This document shows, one piece after another, positions 11,991 through 20,656 of a DNA stretch of 64,000 bases. The notes under the pieces are model-generated. The model was not told the origin of the DNA. It made no database searches and saw only the letters and a program-made list of their open reading frames with translations. Numbering within the stretch: position 1 is the stretch's first letter; every line of letters begins with the position of its first letter. The translations under genes were made by a program, and so were the position numbers. The stretch comes from Hetaerina americana (taxonomy: Eukaryota; Arthropoda; Insecta; Odonata; Calopterygidae), in assembly GCA_022747635.1 (NCBI GenBank), contig JAKTNV010000178.1, positions 442,958-506,957 of the forward strand, read 5' to 3'.

Positions 11991-12580
11991 CAACTGCGAG
12001 TCGATGATGAATCGAACTCTTCGACGCGCAGCCATTAGGAGACATTATCAATCCCTTGAAATTGGTTTATTACTGTTATTAAAACGCACATGTTCAGATA
12101 AACAATTTCAGGTGGCACACAAGTCCCAAGTATTACAATCAAACTTGCCTTGGAAAAATAACATGATCTCTCATTATTGAGAACCCGCGACTTCCCACGG
12201 TTTAGCGCTTGCCATTCGAATTTCCCTGATAAATATTTTTATTGCAATTCTTGTGATTCACATAAGCGCCTTGGAGAGTAAAAATCCATTTATGAGACGT
12301 TACACGTATCTTTACAAATAGCATACCAAGAATCAGAGTTGAGGAAACCACAACTACATATTTTACAACAAAAAAACAAATTGAAATGCTTCTCATTTCA
12401 TTTTAAACAATATTCATTTAATAAAAACAATAACGGCGTTTGTAGTACTTACGTCACTTTAATTGTAAATGATGTCATGCTCAGAAACGCGTAATTATTT
12501 ACATAAATGGCGAATATTACAAATAATTTTTCATTTGAAAACAGTTTTAGTGTTTTCAATCCTGCTTCTTGTCCGGGGTT
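11991..12580. other. No gene seen
   Basis: AT-rich, no recognised feature other than the left target duplication of the SINE-A that follows. Confidence 0.5.
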
Positions 12581-12878
12581 AAGATATCCATAACCATAAA
12601 CACAGTACTAAACCCGAAGGTCGGTTTGGTAGGTGATGATCGAGCCCACCCCGACTAACCGCGAGGGCGTATGAAATTCACACATCAGGGTAGGGGGGCC
12701 AGTTCCTTTCCCTGTGTCAGTTATGGTTTCCCCGGAAGATCTGGTACCCGAAAAATCACCAAGCTTGGGTGGAGCTGCCGGTGCCCAGCGTGCCTTGCCC
12801 GGGAATCGAACCCGGGGCCCTCCGGTCAGAAGTCCCACGCTCTACCCTTAGATTACCGCGACCCGCGGTAAAGATATC
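12581..12878 (-). mobile_element. SINE-A, full length, with target duplication
   Basis: tRNA-derived SINE. On the - strand the head starts with gggtcgcggtaatctaaggg (A box) and contains ggttcgattcccgg (B box). The body follows and the 3' end reads gtttatggttatgg. The insertion (12589-12870) is flanked by an 8-bp direct repeat, aagatatc, at 12581-12588 and 12871-12878. Head, body and 3' end are shared with copies at 45.73-46.01 kb and 57.48-57.75 kb. Transcription would be by RNA polymerase III, with movement by a LINE partner that I cannot identify. Confidence 0.88.
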
Positions 12879-13007
12879 ATGTCTCCAAAATTGGCAGAAT
12901 ATATACATGTAAGCACATACACATACGTGTAGTATAAACGATACACACACCAAGGTGTGTAAGGTATTCAAGAGGATCGGATTAAGAGATAGGAAGTCAA
13001 AATTGTT

Positions 13008-13164
13008 ACCATCAAATACTGAAAGATCTGGCGCTTTCCCGGCGTATGAGTTGGGTGAATTCTTCTCGGGTCTTCCACCGAGTCAATGTCTCCATAGCTG
13101 TCAGCTATGGAGACATTGACTCGGTGGAAGACCCGAGAAGAATTCACCCAACCATCAAATACTG
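13008..13164. repeat. Perfect 101-bp palindrome in a 129-bp insertion with 14-bp direct repeats
   Basis: Two 50-nt arms (13051-13100 and 13102-13151) are exact reverse complements around a single T. The left arm continues outward for a further 29 nt that the right arm lacks. The inserted stretch 13022-13150 is flanked by the direct repeat accatcaaatactg at 13008-13021 and 13151-13164. This looks like two mirror-image copies of one retroelement end inserted together. Read outward, each arm contains gaagacccgagaagaattca. The family is not firmly identified. Similar mirrored ends lie at 22.3, 29.3 and 30.1-31.0 kb. Confidence 0.9.
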
Positions 13165-14401
13165 TTTGCGCAAAAAAGTAATTCTCCCAAGTTTTGCTTT
13201 TGCCATCTATTCATCTCATCAACTTTTACATTTTAAATTTTACGAAATTCTTTCATCCGAAGCAGGCCTTTGTGCTAATATTCTTAGATTAAATAACTAA
13301 ATAGATGGAAAATACTGCGAGAGCTAAAGTGACGTTTTATATTATATTGGTACTGTATTGATAGACTAATTTTATCAATGATTGATATGGTAAAATGTTT
13401 TCTCTATATACATTCTTATTTTTTGTATTTGGCACCGAGGTCCATTACTCTCGGTTCCAGAATGCCTGCATTTAATTATACTTTCACGAATGGGCTATTT
13501 GATCTTCATCTGCCTCTTTTCGCTTTTTTCCCTGAGTATTATTTTCATTTCCTCTAGACATTTAGATTTGATATTCTCTCAATTTAATTCCATTTCAACT
13601 TCTTCATCGCAGTGCTACGATTATTACGTGGTGCAATGGAAACGGATACGTATAGCTGTTTTTTTGTTACGTTAGCGAGCCCCGAAAAACTTCAAACTTC
13701 ATTGGCTTTGCTTTTTATGGACTCTTTGGGGAAAATTGCTACTTATCGCTGGAAAATTCGCCGGTCTGCAGCAATGTGAAAACAAATCGGGTGTGCTATT
13801 CAAGTAGGAGTAGCAATTGTCGAGGATAGCTGGACGATGACGAAAAATTTGGCGTCCTGGTGTGAATGAATCCTTACTTATATACACAACAATGGGAATT
13901 ATCTAGACCGTGACATCACAACTTCTTTATAGTAGATGAATGGCGATTTCGAGACCTTACGGAATAACTCGCTTGCGTAAAGGGTTTTTATTGGGTTGGC
14001 TGCGGAAGCAGGTAATTAATTGATGGTGAAACATTATCTTGACTTTATCATGCCCATACGAATGCATATATTGAGAGTTTTGCGTAATAATAACGCTGGC
14101 TTCCGAAGACGCGAAATGGACTTAACCATGAGATAAAAACAATGAACTTTGGAAAGAAAAACAGAGGTTGTTGACCTTAAATGCACGTCGAAGACATTTT
14201 CGATTAAACAGTAATCAAAGCCTATTATCGTATTGGAAATTGAATGGAATTTGAAACGAAAGTCTATGTTCGTGGGTAGATAATTTAGGTTAACTATGAG
14301 CTGCAAGTCGTCATCATTTTTATTTCGTCTTGTCGCTCTGCTGAAACAATAGTAATTACGCTTCACTGCGGTATCATTGGACGAGAAATATTATTCTTAT
14401 T
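13165..14401. other. No gene seen
   Basis: AT-rich. A 110-codon - frame at 14034-14366 has no recognisable domain and AT-rich composition and is probably chance. Confidence 0.45.
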
Positions 14402-14462
14402 TACATCTATCTACATGGTATCCTGCATGCCACTGCTAGGGTGTGTTTACACACCAGGAATG
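14402..14462 (-). mobile_element. LINE-B 3' tail
   Basis: Read on the - strand, the conserved terminal block (cctagcagtggcatgcagg) ends in TAGATAGATGTAA-type tail sequence. Only the terminus was inserted. Confidence 0.65.
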
Positions 14463-14867
14463 CAATATAAAAAATTAATAAAACGTGCAGATTCAATTGG
14501 TGGAATTTTTGTACGTCCATCGAATGAAATAGAGAACATACTTCTCCGCAGAATTTATTTTTACGTATTTTGAAATCAATTTTCCTCCATTCAAATAATT
14601 TTAAAAAAATTAAATTCAACTAGTTAAAAATAAGTATGAACATTCTTGGGTTTATATTTCCGCCATTATTTTTTACTTCATCAACATGGCATACTAAGTT
14701 GAGGAAAGTGTTTAAAAAAGAACAAAAAGGAAAAGGCAATATGTGAAAATTATCCTTTTTTTTTTTTTTTAAGGTAATCTACCGGTTAAGGTAGGTTTTT
14801 GGATGGACACAACTACCAAACAAATATTTTATTACTCCTAACAAAACACAAAATCCATCATCCTACT

Positions 14868-16838
14868 CTATATCAGGTCCCTCTTCATCTCCGCGTACTT
14901 TCTTCCTCCCTTCATCCCGTCCAACATCCCTATCCTGTTCCTTCCCTTTCCTCTTTTGCCCAACATTCTACCCTCCATCACAGTCTTCAACATCCCACTG
15001 CCGGTCATCACCCCCTTCATCCACTTTTCCTGCCTCCTTCGGATTTCTCCCAACAAACCCCTCTCTTCGCCCACCATACCAAGTACTTCCTCATTTGTTT
15101 TCTTCTCTGTCCATTTCACCTTTTCCATTCTTCTCCACACCCACATTTCAAAAGCCTCCAGTCTACGTCCATCCTCCTGCTTCAATGACCACGTTTCCGC
15201 GCCGTACATAGCTACGCTCCATATCAAAGTTTTTACGAGTCTTTTCTTAACATCCTTACTCAAAGTCCCCGTCATCAACTCCCTCCTCCTTGTGAAAGCC
15301 TCTTTGCCTAGCGCAATTCTTCTCCTTACGTCCCTACTACTTTGACCGTGTTGGTCCAAAACACTACCGAGATACGTAAACTGTTCTACCTGCTCTAGTT
15401 TTTGCCCACCTATTTTAATGTTAAGCTTGGCCTTTTTCGTTCTAGAAAATCGCATAACCTTTGTTTTATTAATATTGATTCTCATCCCATACCTGTCGCA
15501 CTGAATTTCCAATTCACTCAGCAATGCTTGCAGCCCCTTGGCTGACTGACAAACTAAAGCTTGGTCATCAGCAAATCTAACTGATTTTACGAATCCCCCG
15601 CCCACTTTCATTCCTACCTCGAGTTCTTCCCATGCCTCTTTGATCATTTCCTCTGCATACAGGTTGAACAGCAATGGTGATAATGGGCAACCCTGCCTTA
15701 CACCCCTTCCTATCACTGCCCATCCTGACTCCCCGTTTCCCACCCGCACCTGAGCAGTCTGAGACATGTACAGGTTGCGGATTAGCCTCCTTTCCCTCCA
15801 ATCTATTCCTATTTTCTGCAGAATACTCATTAGTTTTTCCCAATTCACTCTATCAAACGCTTTTTCGAAATCTACGAAACAGGCAAATACCTCCTGGTTG
15901 TGTTCTATATTCCTCTCGATTAATAATCTCATTACTGCAATGGCATCACGCGTACCTCTCCCCTTCCTAAACCCAAACTGATCATCCCCTAAGTAATCAT
16001 TTGCCCTACTCTCTATCCTTTTGTTTATGATCCTGAGAACAACTTTAGCTGCGTGGGATATCAAACTAATTGTCCTATAGTCCTCACATGACGTGGCCTT
16101 TACCTTTTTCGGAATAGGAACTAAAACTGATCTCACAAAGTCTTCCGGCCAGATTCCCTCCTCATAAATACTACGGATCAGCCCGTATAGCCTCTTCCTC
16201 CCACATTTCCCTAAGCATTTTAAAAGTTCCACGGGAATGTTATCTACCCCTACGGCCTTTTTTAGTTTCATCTCCCTTAATGCCCTTTCTATCTCATTGT
16301 CTAGTATGCCTGGACCTAAGCTGTCTTCGTCTACGTCATTTTCTTTTTCAATGTCTAACTTTGTAGGTCTGAGTTCTTTACTATACAGTTCTTCTATATA
16401 CTCCTTCCATCTCTCTTGGATCTTTCCTGCGTCAACTATTACCTTACCCGCCTTATCTCTAACTGTTAGCATAGCTCTTCCTTTCTTACTTCCCGATAAC
16501 GATTTAACTTTGCTGTACAGTGCACCGATTTCACCCTTCCTCTGGAGACTCTCCATATCCTCGCACTGCGTCTTCCACCAGGCTTCTTTTGCTTTATTTG
16601 TTGCCCGCCTCAATTTATTGTTTAATTCTTTGTACTTCATTTTGCCTAACTCTGTATTTACATTCTTCCATTTTCGCCACTCATCCATCTTTGTAATCAT
16701 CTCATCCGTGATCCATGGTTTCCTAGTCCTTTTAGCGTTAATAGTTCCAATAGTGTCCAATAGTGTCTTTTGCGGCTTTAGGCAACCCTTTCTTGAAACT
16801 TTCCGATTTTTCTTCGATAGTACTAAGCCCCATGCCAT
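14868..16838 (-). CDS. LINE-A reverse transcriptase half (frame 2 of a split polyprotein)
   Basis: Copies the element RNA into DNA at the nicked target. The 656-codon frame holds, in order, an N-terminal basic linker, the palm region with PIPKK (about residue 242), motif A as FVDFEKAFD (321-329), motif B as RQGCPLSP (381-388), motif C as FADD (422-425), then the INKTKVMRFSR and YLGSVLD blocks and the C-terminal AETWSLK region. All catalytic aspartates are present. No RNase H domain follows, as in RTE elements. The nominal start lies in the endonuclease frame region and is not a natural start. The protein is the continuation of the 16738-17853 frame, separated from it by a 10-bp tandem duplication that shifts the frame. 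In the unduplicated state both would form one polyprotein of roughly 1000 residues. Confidence 0.92.
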   Translation of the reverse strand: MAWGLVLSKKNRKVSRKGCLKPQKTLLDTIGTINAKRTRKPWITDEMITKMDEWRKWKNVNTELGKMKYKELNNKLRRATNKAKEAWWKTQCEDMESLQRKGEIGALYSKVKSLSGSKKGRAMLTVRDKAGKVIVDAGKIQERWKEYIEELYSKELRPTKLDIEKENDVDEDSLGPGILDNEIERALREMKLKKAVGVDNIPVELLKCLGKCGRKRLYGLIRSIYEEGIWPEDFVRSVLVPIPKKVKATSCEDYRTISLISHAAKVVLRIINKRIESRANDYLGDDQFGFRKGRGTRDAIAVMRLLIERNIEHNQEVFACFVDFEKAFDRVNWEKLMSILQKIGIDWRERRLIRNLYMSQTAQVRVGNGESGWAVIGRGVRQGCPLSPLLFNLYAEEMIKEAWEELEVGMKVGGGFVKSVRFADDQALVCQSAKGLQALLSELEIQCDRYGMRININKTKVMRFSRTKKAKLNIKIGGQKLEQVEQFTYLGSVLDQHGQSSRDVRRRIALGKEAFTRRRELMTGTLSKDVKKRLVKTLIWSVAMYGAETWSLKQEDGRRLEAFEMWVWRRMEKVKWTEKKTNEEVLGMVGEERGLLGEIRRRQEKWMKGVMTGSGMLKTVMEGRMLGKRGKGRNRIGMLDGMKGGRKYAEMKRDLI

Positions 16839-17853
16839 CCTCCATGATTTCCTCTACCGCCTGTTTGTATTCCTTCCTTTTCAACCCATTTAATGCTTCT
16901 ACATTCCATTTTCTAACTCGCCGCCCCTGCCTTATCTTTTTGAAACGTACGCTACATTTCATAACAACTAAATTGTGGTCTGAGTCCGCATCCGCCCCCG
17001 GGAAGCTGTGGGAATTTATCACACTGTTCCTAAACCTGTGTCTAACCAGGATATAATCTAGCTGATATCTTCCTGAGTCACCTGGCATTTTCCATGTATA
17101 CCTGCGTCTTTTGTGATGTCTAAACCAAGTGTTGGTGATGACTAAGCCCTGTCTCCTGCAGAACTCAACTGCTTTCTCCCCGCGGTCATTCCTCGTGCCT
17201 AAACCGTAGTCGCCCACCTCATCACCATCTCTTCCTTCGCCTACCGTCGCATTCCAATCCCCCATCACTATCAAATGTTTCCCTGCAGGAACACACGCGA
17301 TCATGTCCTCTAACTGATCGTATATCCTATCGACCTCTTCTTCCTTATGGTTGCTCGGTGGCATGTATACCTGAATAATAACTAAGTTCGTCGGTTCTGC
17401 TTTTATCTCCACTAGTAGTATTCTATCCGTTACCTGCTCTATGTTGACTACGCTTCTTTCTACCTCTTCATTTAATACTATGGCAACCCCTCGTTGGCTC
17501 TCGTCCCCACCGCTGTATATTATTCTATACTTATCACTCCAGTAATCCCCGCTATCTTTCCATCTCACCTCGCATAGACCTAAAATATCTATATTTCCCC
17601 TTTCCATCTCTCGCTTAACATTCTCCAATTTCCCTGTCCTCATCATTGTCCTAACATTCCACGTTCCTATTCTAACTAATTTGGTTTTCTTCTCCTGCGT
17701 CTTCTGTCCTGCTGCTGCTGGTTTTCCCTTGCAAGGGTTTCGTGGGATGACGACCGCGGAAGCCTTGCCTCCCCCGCTGCCGGGCACGACACACGGCCGA
17801 TTGGGCCGAGCCCCGTGGTTGCCAGGACTCAAAATATCTCTATTGTCCATCAT
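16738..17853 (-). CDS. LINE-A endonuclease half (frame 1 of a split polyprotein)
   Basis: An apurinic/apyrimidinic-type endonuclease that nicks the target DNA to prime reverse transcription. The 371-codon frame has a Gly/Pro/Lys-rich leader (1-58), then GTWNVRT (63-69, metal-binding Asn), CEVRW (94-98, metal-binding Glu), GDWNATVG (198-205), QLDYI (264-268) and SDH (291-293). That is the full set of active-site motifs in the expected order. Similar endonuclease pieces are often mis-annotated in insect genomes as craniofacial development protein 2. The frame ends just past the 10-bp duplication. The start codon lies 14 nt inside the upstream 72-codon frame, an overlap typical of RTE elements. 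Confidence 0.92.
   Translation of the reverse strand: MMDNRDILSPGNHGARPNRPCVVPGSGGGKASAVVIPRNPCKGKPAAAGQKTQEKKTKLVRIGTWNVRTMMRTGKLENVKREMERGNIDILGLCEVRWKDSGDYWSDKYRIIYSGGDESQRGVAIVLNEEVERSVVNIEQVTDRILLVEIKAEPTNLVIIQVYMPPSNHKEEEVDRIYDQLEDMIACVPAGKHLIVMGDWNATVGEGRDGDEVGDYGLGTRNDRGEKAVEFCRRQGLVITNTWFRHHKRRRYTWKMPGDSGRYQLDYILVRHRFRNSVINSHSFPGADADSDHNLVVMKCSVRFKKIRQGRRVRKWNVEALNGLKRKEYKQAVEEIMEDGMGLSTIEEKSESFKKGLPKAAKDTIGHYWNY
16746..16765. repeat. 10-bp tandem duplication breaking the LINE-A frame
   Basis: The + strand reads tccaatagtg twice in direct succession. With one unit, the endonuclease frame would run straight into the reverse transcriptase frame at the KDTIG position. With two units the endonuclease frame ends a few codons later. 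Confidence 0.9.
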
Positions 17854-18058
17854 ATTGTTCTAGGGAATGATAATTGAGGTGGTTTCCCGTTGCCTTCCTC
17901 AATAGTGTTTTTAACGTGACACCATCACTTACTGGCCGCCCCACTGGGGTCAGACGCCATTGCAGCCGCCTCACTGAGGAACAGACGCTGCGTGGACTAC
18001 CTTTCGTCTGGCTCCTAACCTTCGACCTATCTGGCATGGGTGACCCTACCAGGAGCAA
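17840..18058 (-). CDS. Small upstream frame of LINE-A (candidate ORF1)
   Basis: A 72-codon, strongly basic frame in the 5' region. It starts with MLLVGSPMPDRSKVRSQTKG and overlaps the start of the endonuclease frame by 14 nt. The start of the same frame is present at 20740 in the internally deleted copy with only one substitution over the first 50 codons, although an adjacent non-coding region would be free to vary. RTE-type elements often have a very short first frame overlapping the second. No domain is recognised, and translation is not proven. Confidence 0.5.
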   Translation of the reverse strand: MLLVGSPMPDRSKVRSQTKGSPRSVCSSVRRLQWRLTPVGRPVSDGVTLKTLLRKATGNHLNYHSLEQYDGQ

Positions 18059-18404
18059 TTTTTATTACTCCTGCCAGCACAGCTCTAGGGGTCATCGGAA
18101 CGCACAAGCCCTTCCACCACGTCAAGGTTGTAGTCCGGGGAGGGAATTATCCTTTAAAGGATGAAAATAGAAGATGGTCAGTGCATAAAAAATAACATCG
18201 ACACGATCTCACAATTGGGAGGTGGCATTTTTTGAATTTCCTGCCTGTTAGAAAGCTGAAATCCACGTTCGAGTCACTACTTAGCATTAGGCTGTACTTG
18301 TTGTTTAATATGAGGGCATGAAGACATCGCTGAATGGTAATTTATTTTTGGTTCTTCGAACACTAAAAATTATGAAGGACTATTCATATTTCGATACAAA
18401 TTTT

Positions 18405-18436
18405 CTCGGTCGCCTCCCCTAAATACTACTACTATA
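18405..18436 (+). mobile_element. SINE-B 3' end remnant
   Basis: The segment ctcggtcgcctcccctaaat followed by ACTACTACT matches the terminus of SINE-B at 9.04 kb and, inverted, at 46.17 kb. Confidence 0.5.
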
Positions 18437-18465
18437 AAGGCACAGGAGGATACTCGATTTGATTT

Positions 18466-18700
18466 ATAGATAGATAGATAGAGGTCTTTATTTGGGCGAA
18501 ACTGAGACCTAATGGTCCCTTCTTCCATTTAACCTATCCTCGTATACATATTATATTAGGCATTAAACTTATAGTTATATTCATATGTACAAATAAATAC
18601 ATATAGACAGACATAAATATATTTATATAAAATACATACATAAGTAGATTTATGACATCGAAGAAAATCTTTAAGGATCCTCATTATATCAACAGATTAG
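18466..18700 (-). repeat. Element E 3' end with (TATC)n tail
   Basis: On the - strand, an AATAAA precedes a (CTAT)n tail (+ strand tagatagatagataga at about 18468). The same arrangement is at 5.47 kb, and a similar AT-rich segment with catatagacag lies at 55.6 kb. It is probably the end of an unidentified retroelement. Confidence 0.45.
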
Positions 18701-18959
18701 GTGATTCGGATAAGAACAGAGAGATTTACAGCGGCACCAGTAGATTCATGGGCACTTTCTTCCCTCGCACGATTCGCGATCACAACAAAGGCCAAGCAAC
18801 GTAAAAAATTACGGCCGATTAACCTTGCCGCGGGCCAATAGAACATTCTTTTAGTTAACAAAGGCTGGTGACCTACCAAACGTCTCATAGGAGTACGGCG
18901 TAGATTTAAGAAAAAAATCGTGATTTTGAGCGGTCTGTAAGGCACGGAGCAAATTCGAC

Positions 18960-19409
18960 TGCAGATGGGCGGGAGAGGTTTTTTTTGCTGCGTGAAGAAA
19001 AATTTGGAAAAGGGACGGAGGGTGACCTTCCGAAACCCTCTTCGATACCTCCCCACCCAGAGGCGCGGGGTTTATGGCTCTTTAGGCCCGCTCGCCCAAG
19101 GAAGAGATGGAGAAGCTCACCCGGAAGATGGAGGGGGGGTGGGTAAGCGTGAGCGAGGACCTAGTCGGACTCAACGACTCCTTTCGATTCGTTTACGAGA
19201 CGAACTAAAAGGCAAGGGACACGACAAGCCGCTCTAGATCTTTCTATTCTTACGCCCGAACTCAACGCAGAGCACGTACGGATGACCGCAGAGGCATCGC
19301 TGTGTGAGGTCATTAGTGCGGCGTGCTTGGTGGGAAGAGGAAGCAACGATCAACCGCGCGAAGAATAAGGAATTGGACCCCGGGAAGACGTCTTCATCCG
19401 CCGTTCAAG
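18960..19409 (+). promoter_or_regulatory. CpG-rich region upstream of the MADF-BESS gene
   Basis: Composition changes abruptly to GC- and CpG-rich just before the first coding exon, which suggests promoter and 5' untranslated sequence. No unambiguous TATA box is visible. A gaggtcattagtg segment near 19310 could hold an initiator-like element, but that is weak. Inferred from position and composition only. Confidence 0.4.
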
Positions 19410-19655
19410 ATGGCTTCAGGTATTAATTAATTTAATTCGTTCACTCGCATTTCACTATACGAGTATTGCGTCCGGATGGAAAAATTCAACTTTTCGTTTC
19501 CTTCGCAGCTCATCACCGCAAGAAGACTTTGAAATTCATTCGGATGATACGGAAAAACCCCTGCCTCTATAACATGGACTCGGACGATTATAGGAACGCC
19601 GGGAAGAAGTCCGACGCTTGGAAGAGGATTGCAGAGACTTTCGGATACGACGACT
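19410..19655 (+). other. MADF-BESS exons 1-2 and the 89-nt intron
   Basis: Exon 1 contributes ATG plus seven bases (M-A-S and one base of A4). The donor is g|gtatta. The acceptor at 19507-19508 follows a pyrimidine-rich stretch (cgtttccttcgcag). Exon 2 encodes the first half of the MADF domain and ends gacgact|gtaagt, a near-ideal donor. The exon 2 frame also reads back into intron 1 without a stop, but no ATG is available there, which favours the spliced start. Confidence 0.8.
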
Positions 19656-20553
19656 GTAAGTAAATGGATAATATTCACTCCATCTTGTGACATGTTTCAT
19701 TTTCCGAGAACGACCAATGGGGTAATGGGGTACCCTGTAGAGGTAAAAGTAGATATCGTAGATTTTAGAGTTATTTTCCTTTGGTGACGTTGTTCTGATA
19801 TAATTCAAAAAGCAAAAATTTAATTTTCTGAGTGCATTGGACTATAAGTGCGATAGCTGCGATACGAACAGAAAACTTAAAACTATGATCCGAAAGCATT
19901 TTAGTTCTAGGTCAGAGATGCTCAGAGTTTACAGTTAGATCAACAAAAAAAAAGATTAAGGCGAGAGAGCAACCGGCAGAGTAAGAAAGGTCTACTTATT
20001 TTATTCCTTCTTTCAAAGCGTTTTCGCCCTCGTCTCAGCTAATGCCTCTGATAATTTATCAAATCTTTTCCAAATCTTGTGTCCAAAATTGAAAAGTCAC
20101 ACAATAAAATACAACGTTTGACGAGAAATATTCACCGTATCAAATCCTCCAGGCACTATCTACTACCAGCTCGTAAATTTAAGAGAGTAGCGTCGGAAGT
20201 TACGCAGCATCTAGAAATCATGAGATCCTCCAGGTTGGGAATCACTCAGGGGGTGAGAGCTAATTAACAGAATAAATCTTTTGAATAAATTGGAAACAGG
20301 TCTCTTCGGCGATGATATTGAAAATTTTATGATAACCCCATCGTAATATGGTGGGAGACATAAAGTGCAAATAAAATTAGAGGGATTAATCGTAGAACAG
20401 AAAGATTTAAGATGTCATTGTTCACAATAGCGAAAAGGGATCAGAATAACTGTGTCAACCGTGCTAAGGTCATTTACCCATTTTCGATCCAAGTAGCCTA
20501 GTCTGCTCTAGTTATTGTTGTTCATCTTATCTAAACATATGACACATAATATG

Positions 20554-20610
<57 letters not shown>

Positions 20611-20621
20611 CGTATGTATGC

Positions 20622-20656
<35 letters not shown>

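Larger units (their letters stand above)
14748..18155 (-). mobile_element. LINE-A, full-length RTE-like retrotransposon with target duplication
   Basis: A complete element of 3386 bp (14759-18144) flanked by an 11-bp direct repeat, aattatccttt, at 14748-14758 and 18145-18155. On the - strand the order is a 5' untranslated region of about 290 nt holding a 72-codon frame, an apurinic-type endonuclease, a reverse transcriptase, a short 3' untranslated region with tggatggacataa-like sequence and cggtagattacc, and a poly(A) run (the T run at 14756-14770). Total size, a single endonuclease-reverse transcriptase polyprotein, absence of RNase H and a small overlapping first frame all fit the RTE clade. 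A 10-bp tandem duplication at 16746-16765 splits the main frame in two. Otherwise all catalytic motifs are intact, so the insertion looks recent. It is the reference for the other LINE-A fragments. Confidence 0.92.

Noticed and set aside
12795..12870. tRNA gene on the - strand
   Set aside because: The A and B boxes belong to the head of SINE-A. The same head plus body occurs at 45.7 and 57.5 kb.
14956..15345. 129-codon + frames within LINE-A (also 14799-15188 and 16237-16893)
   Set aside because: Antisense shadows of the reverse transcriptase and endonuclease frames. The same shadow appears at 21627-22016 and 56311-56556.
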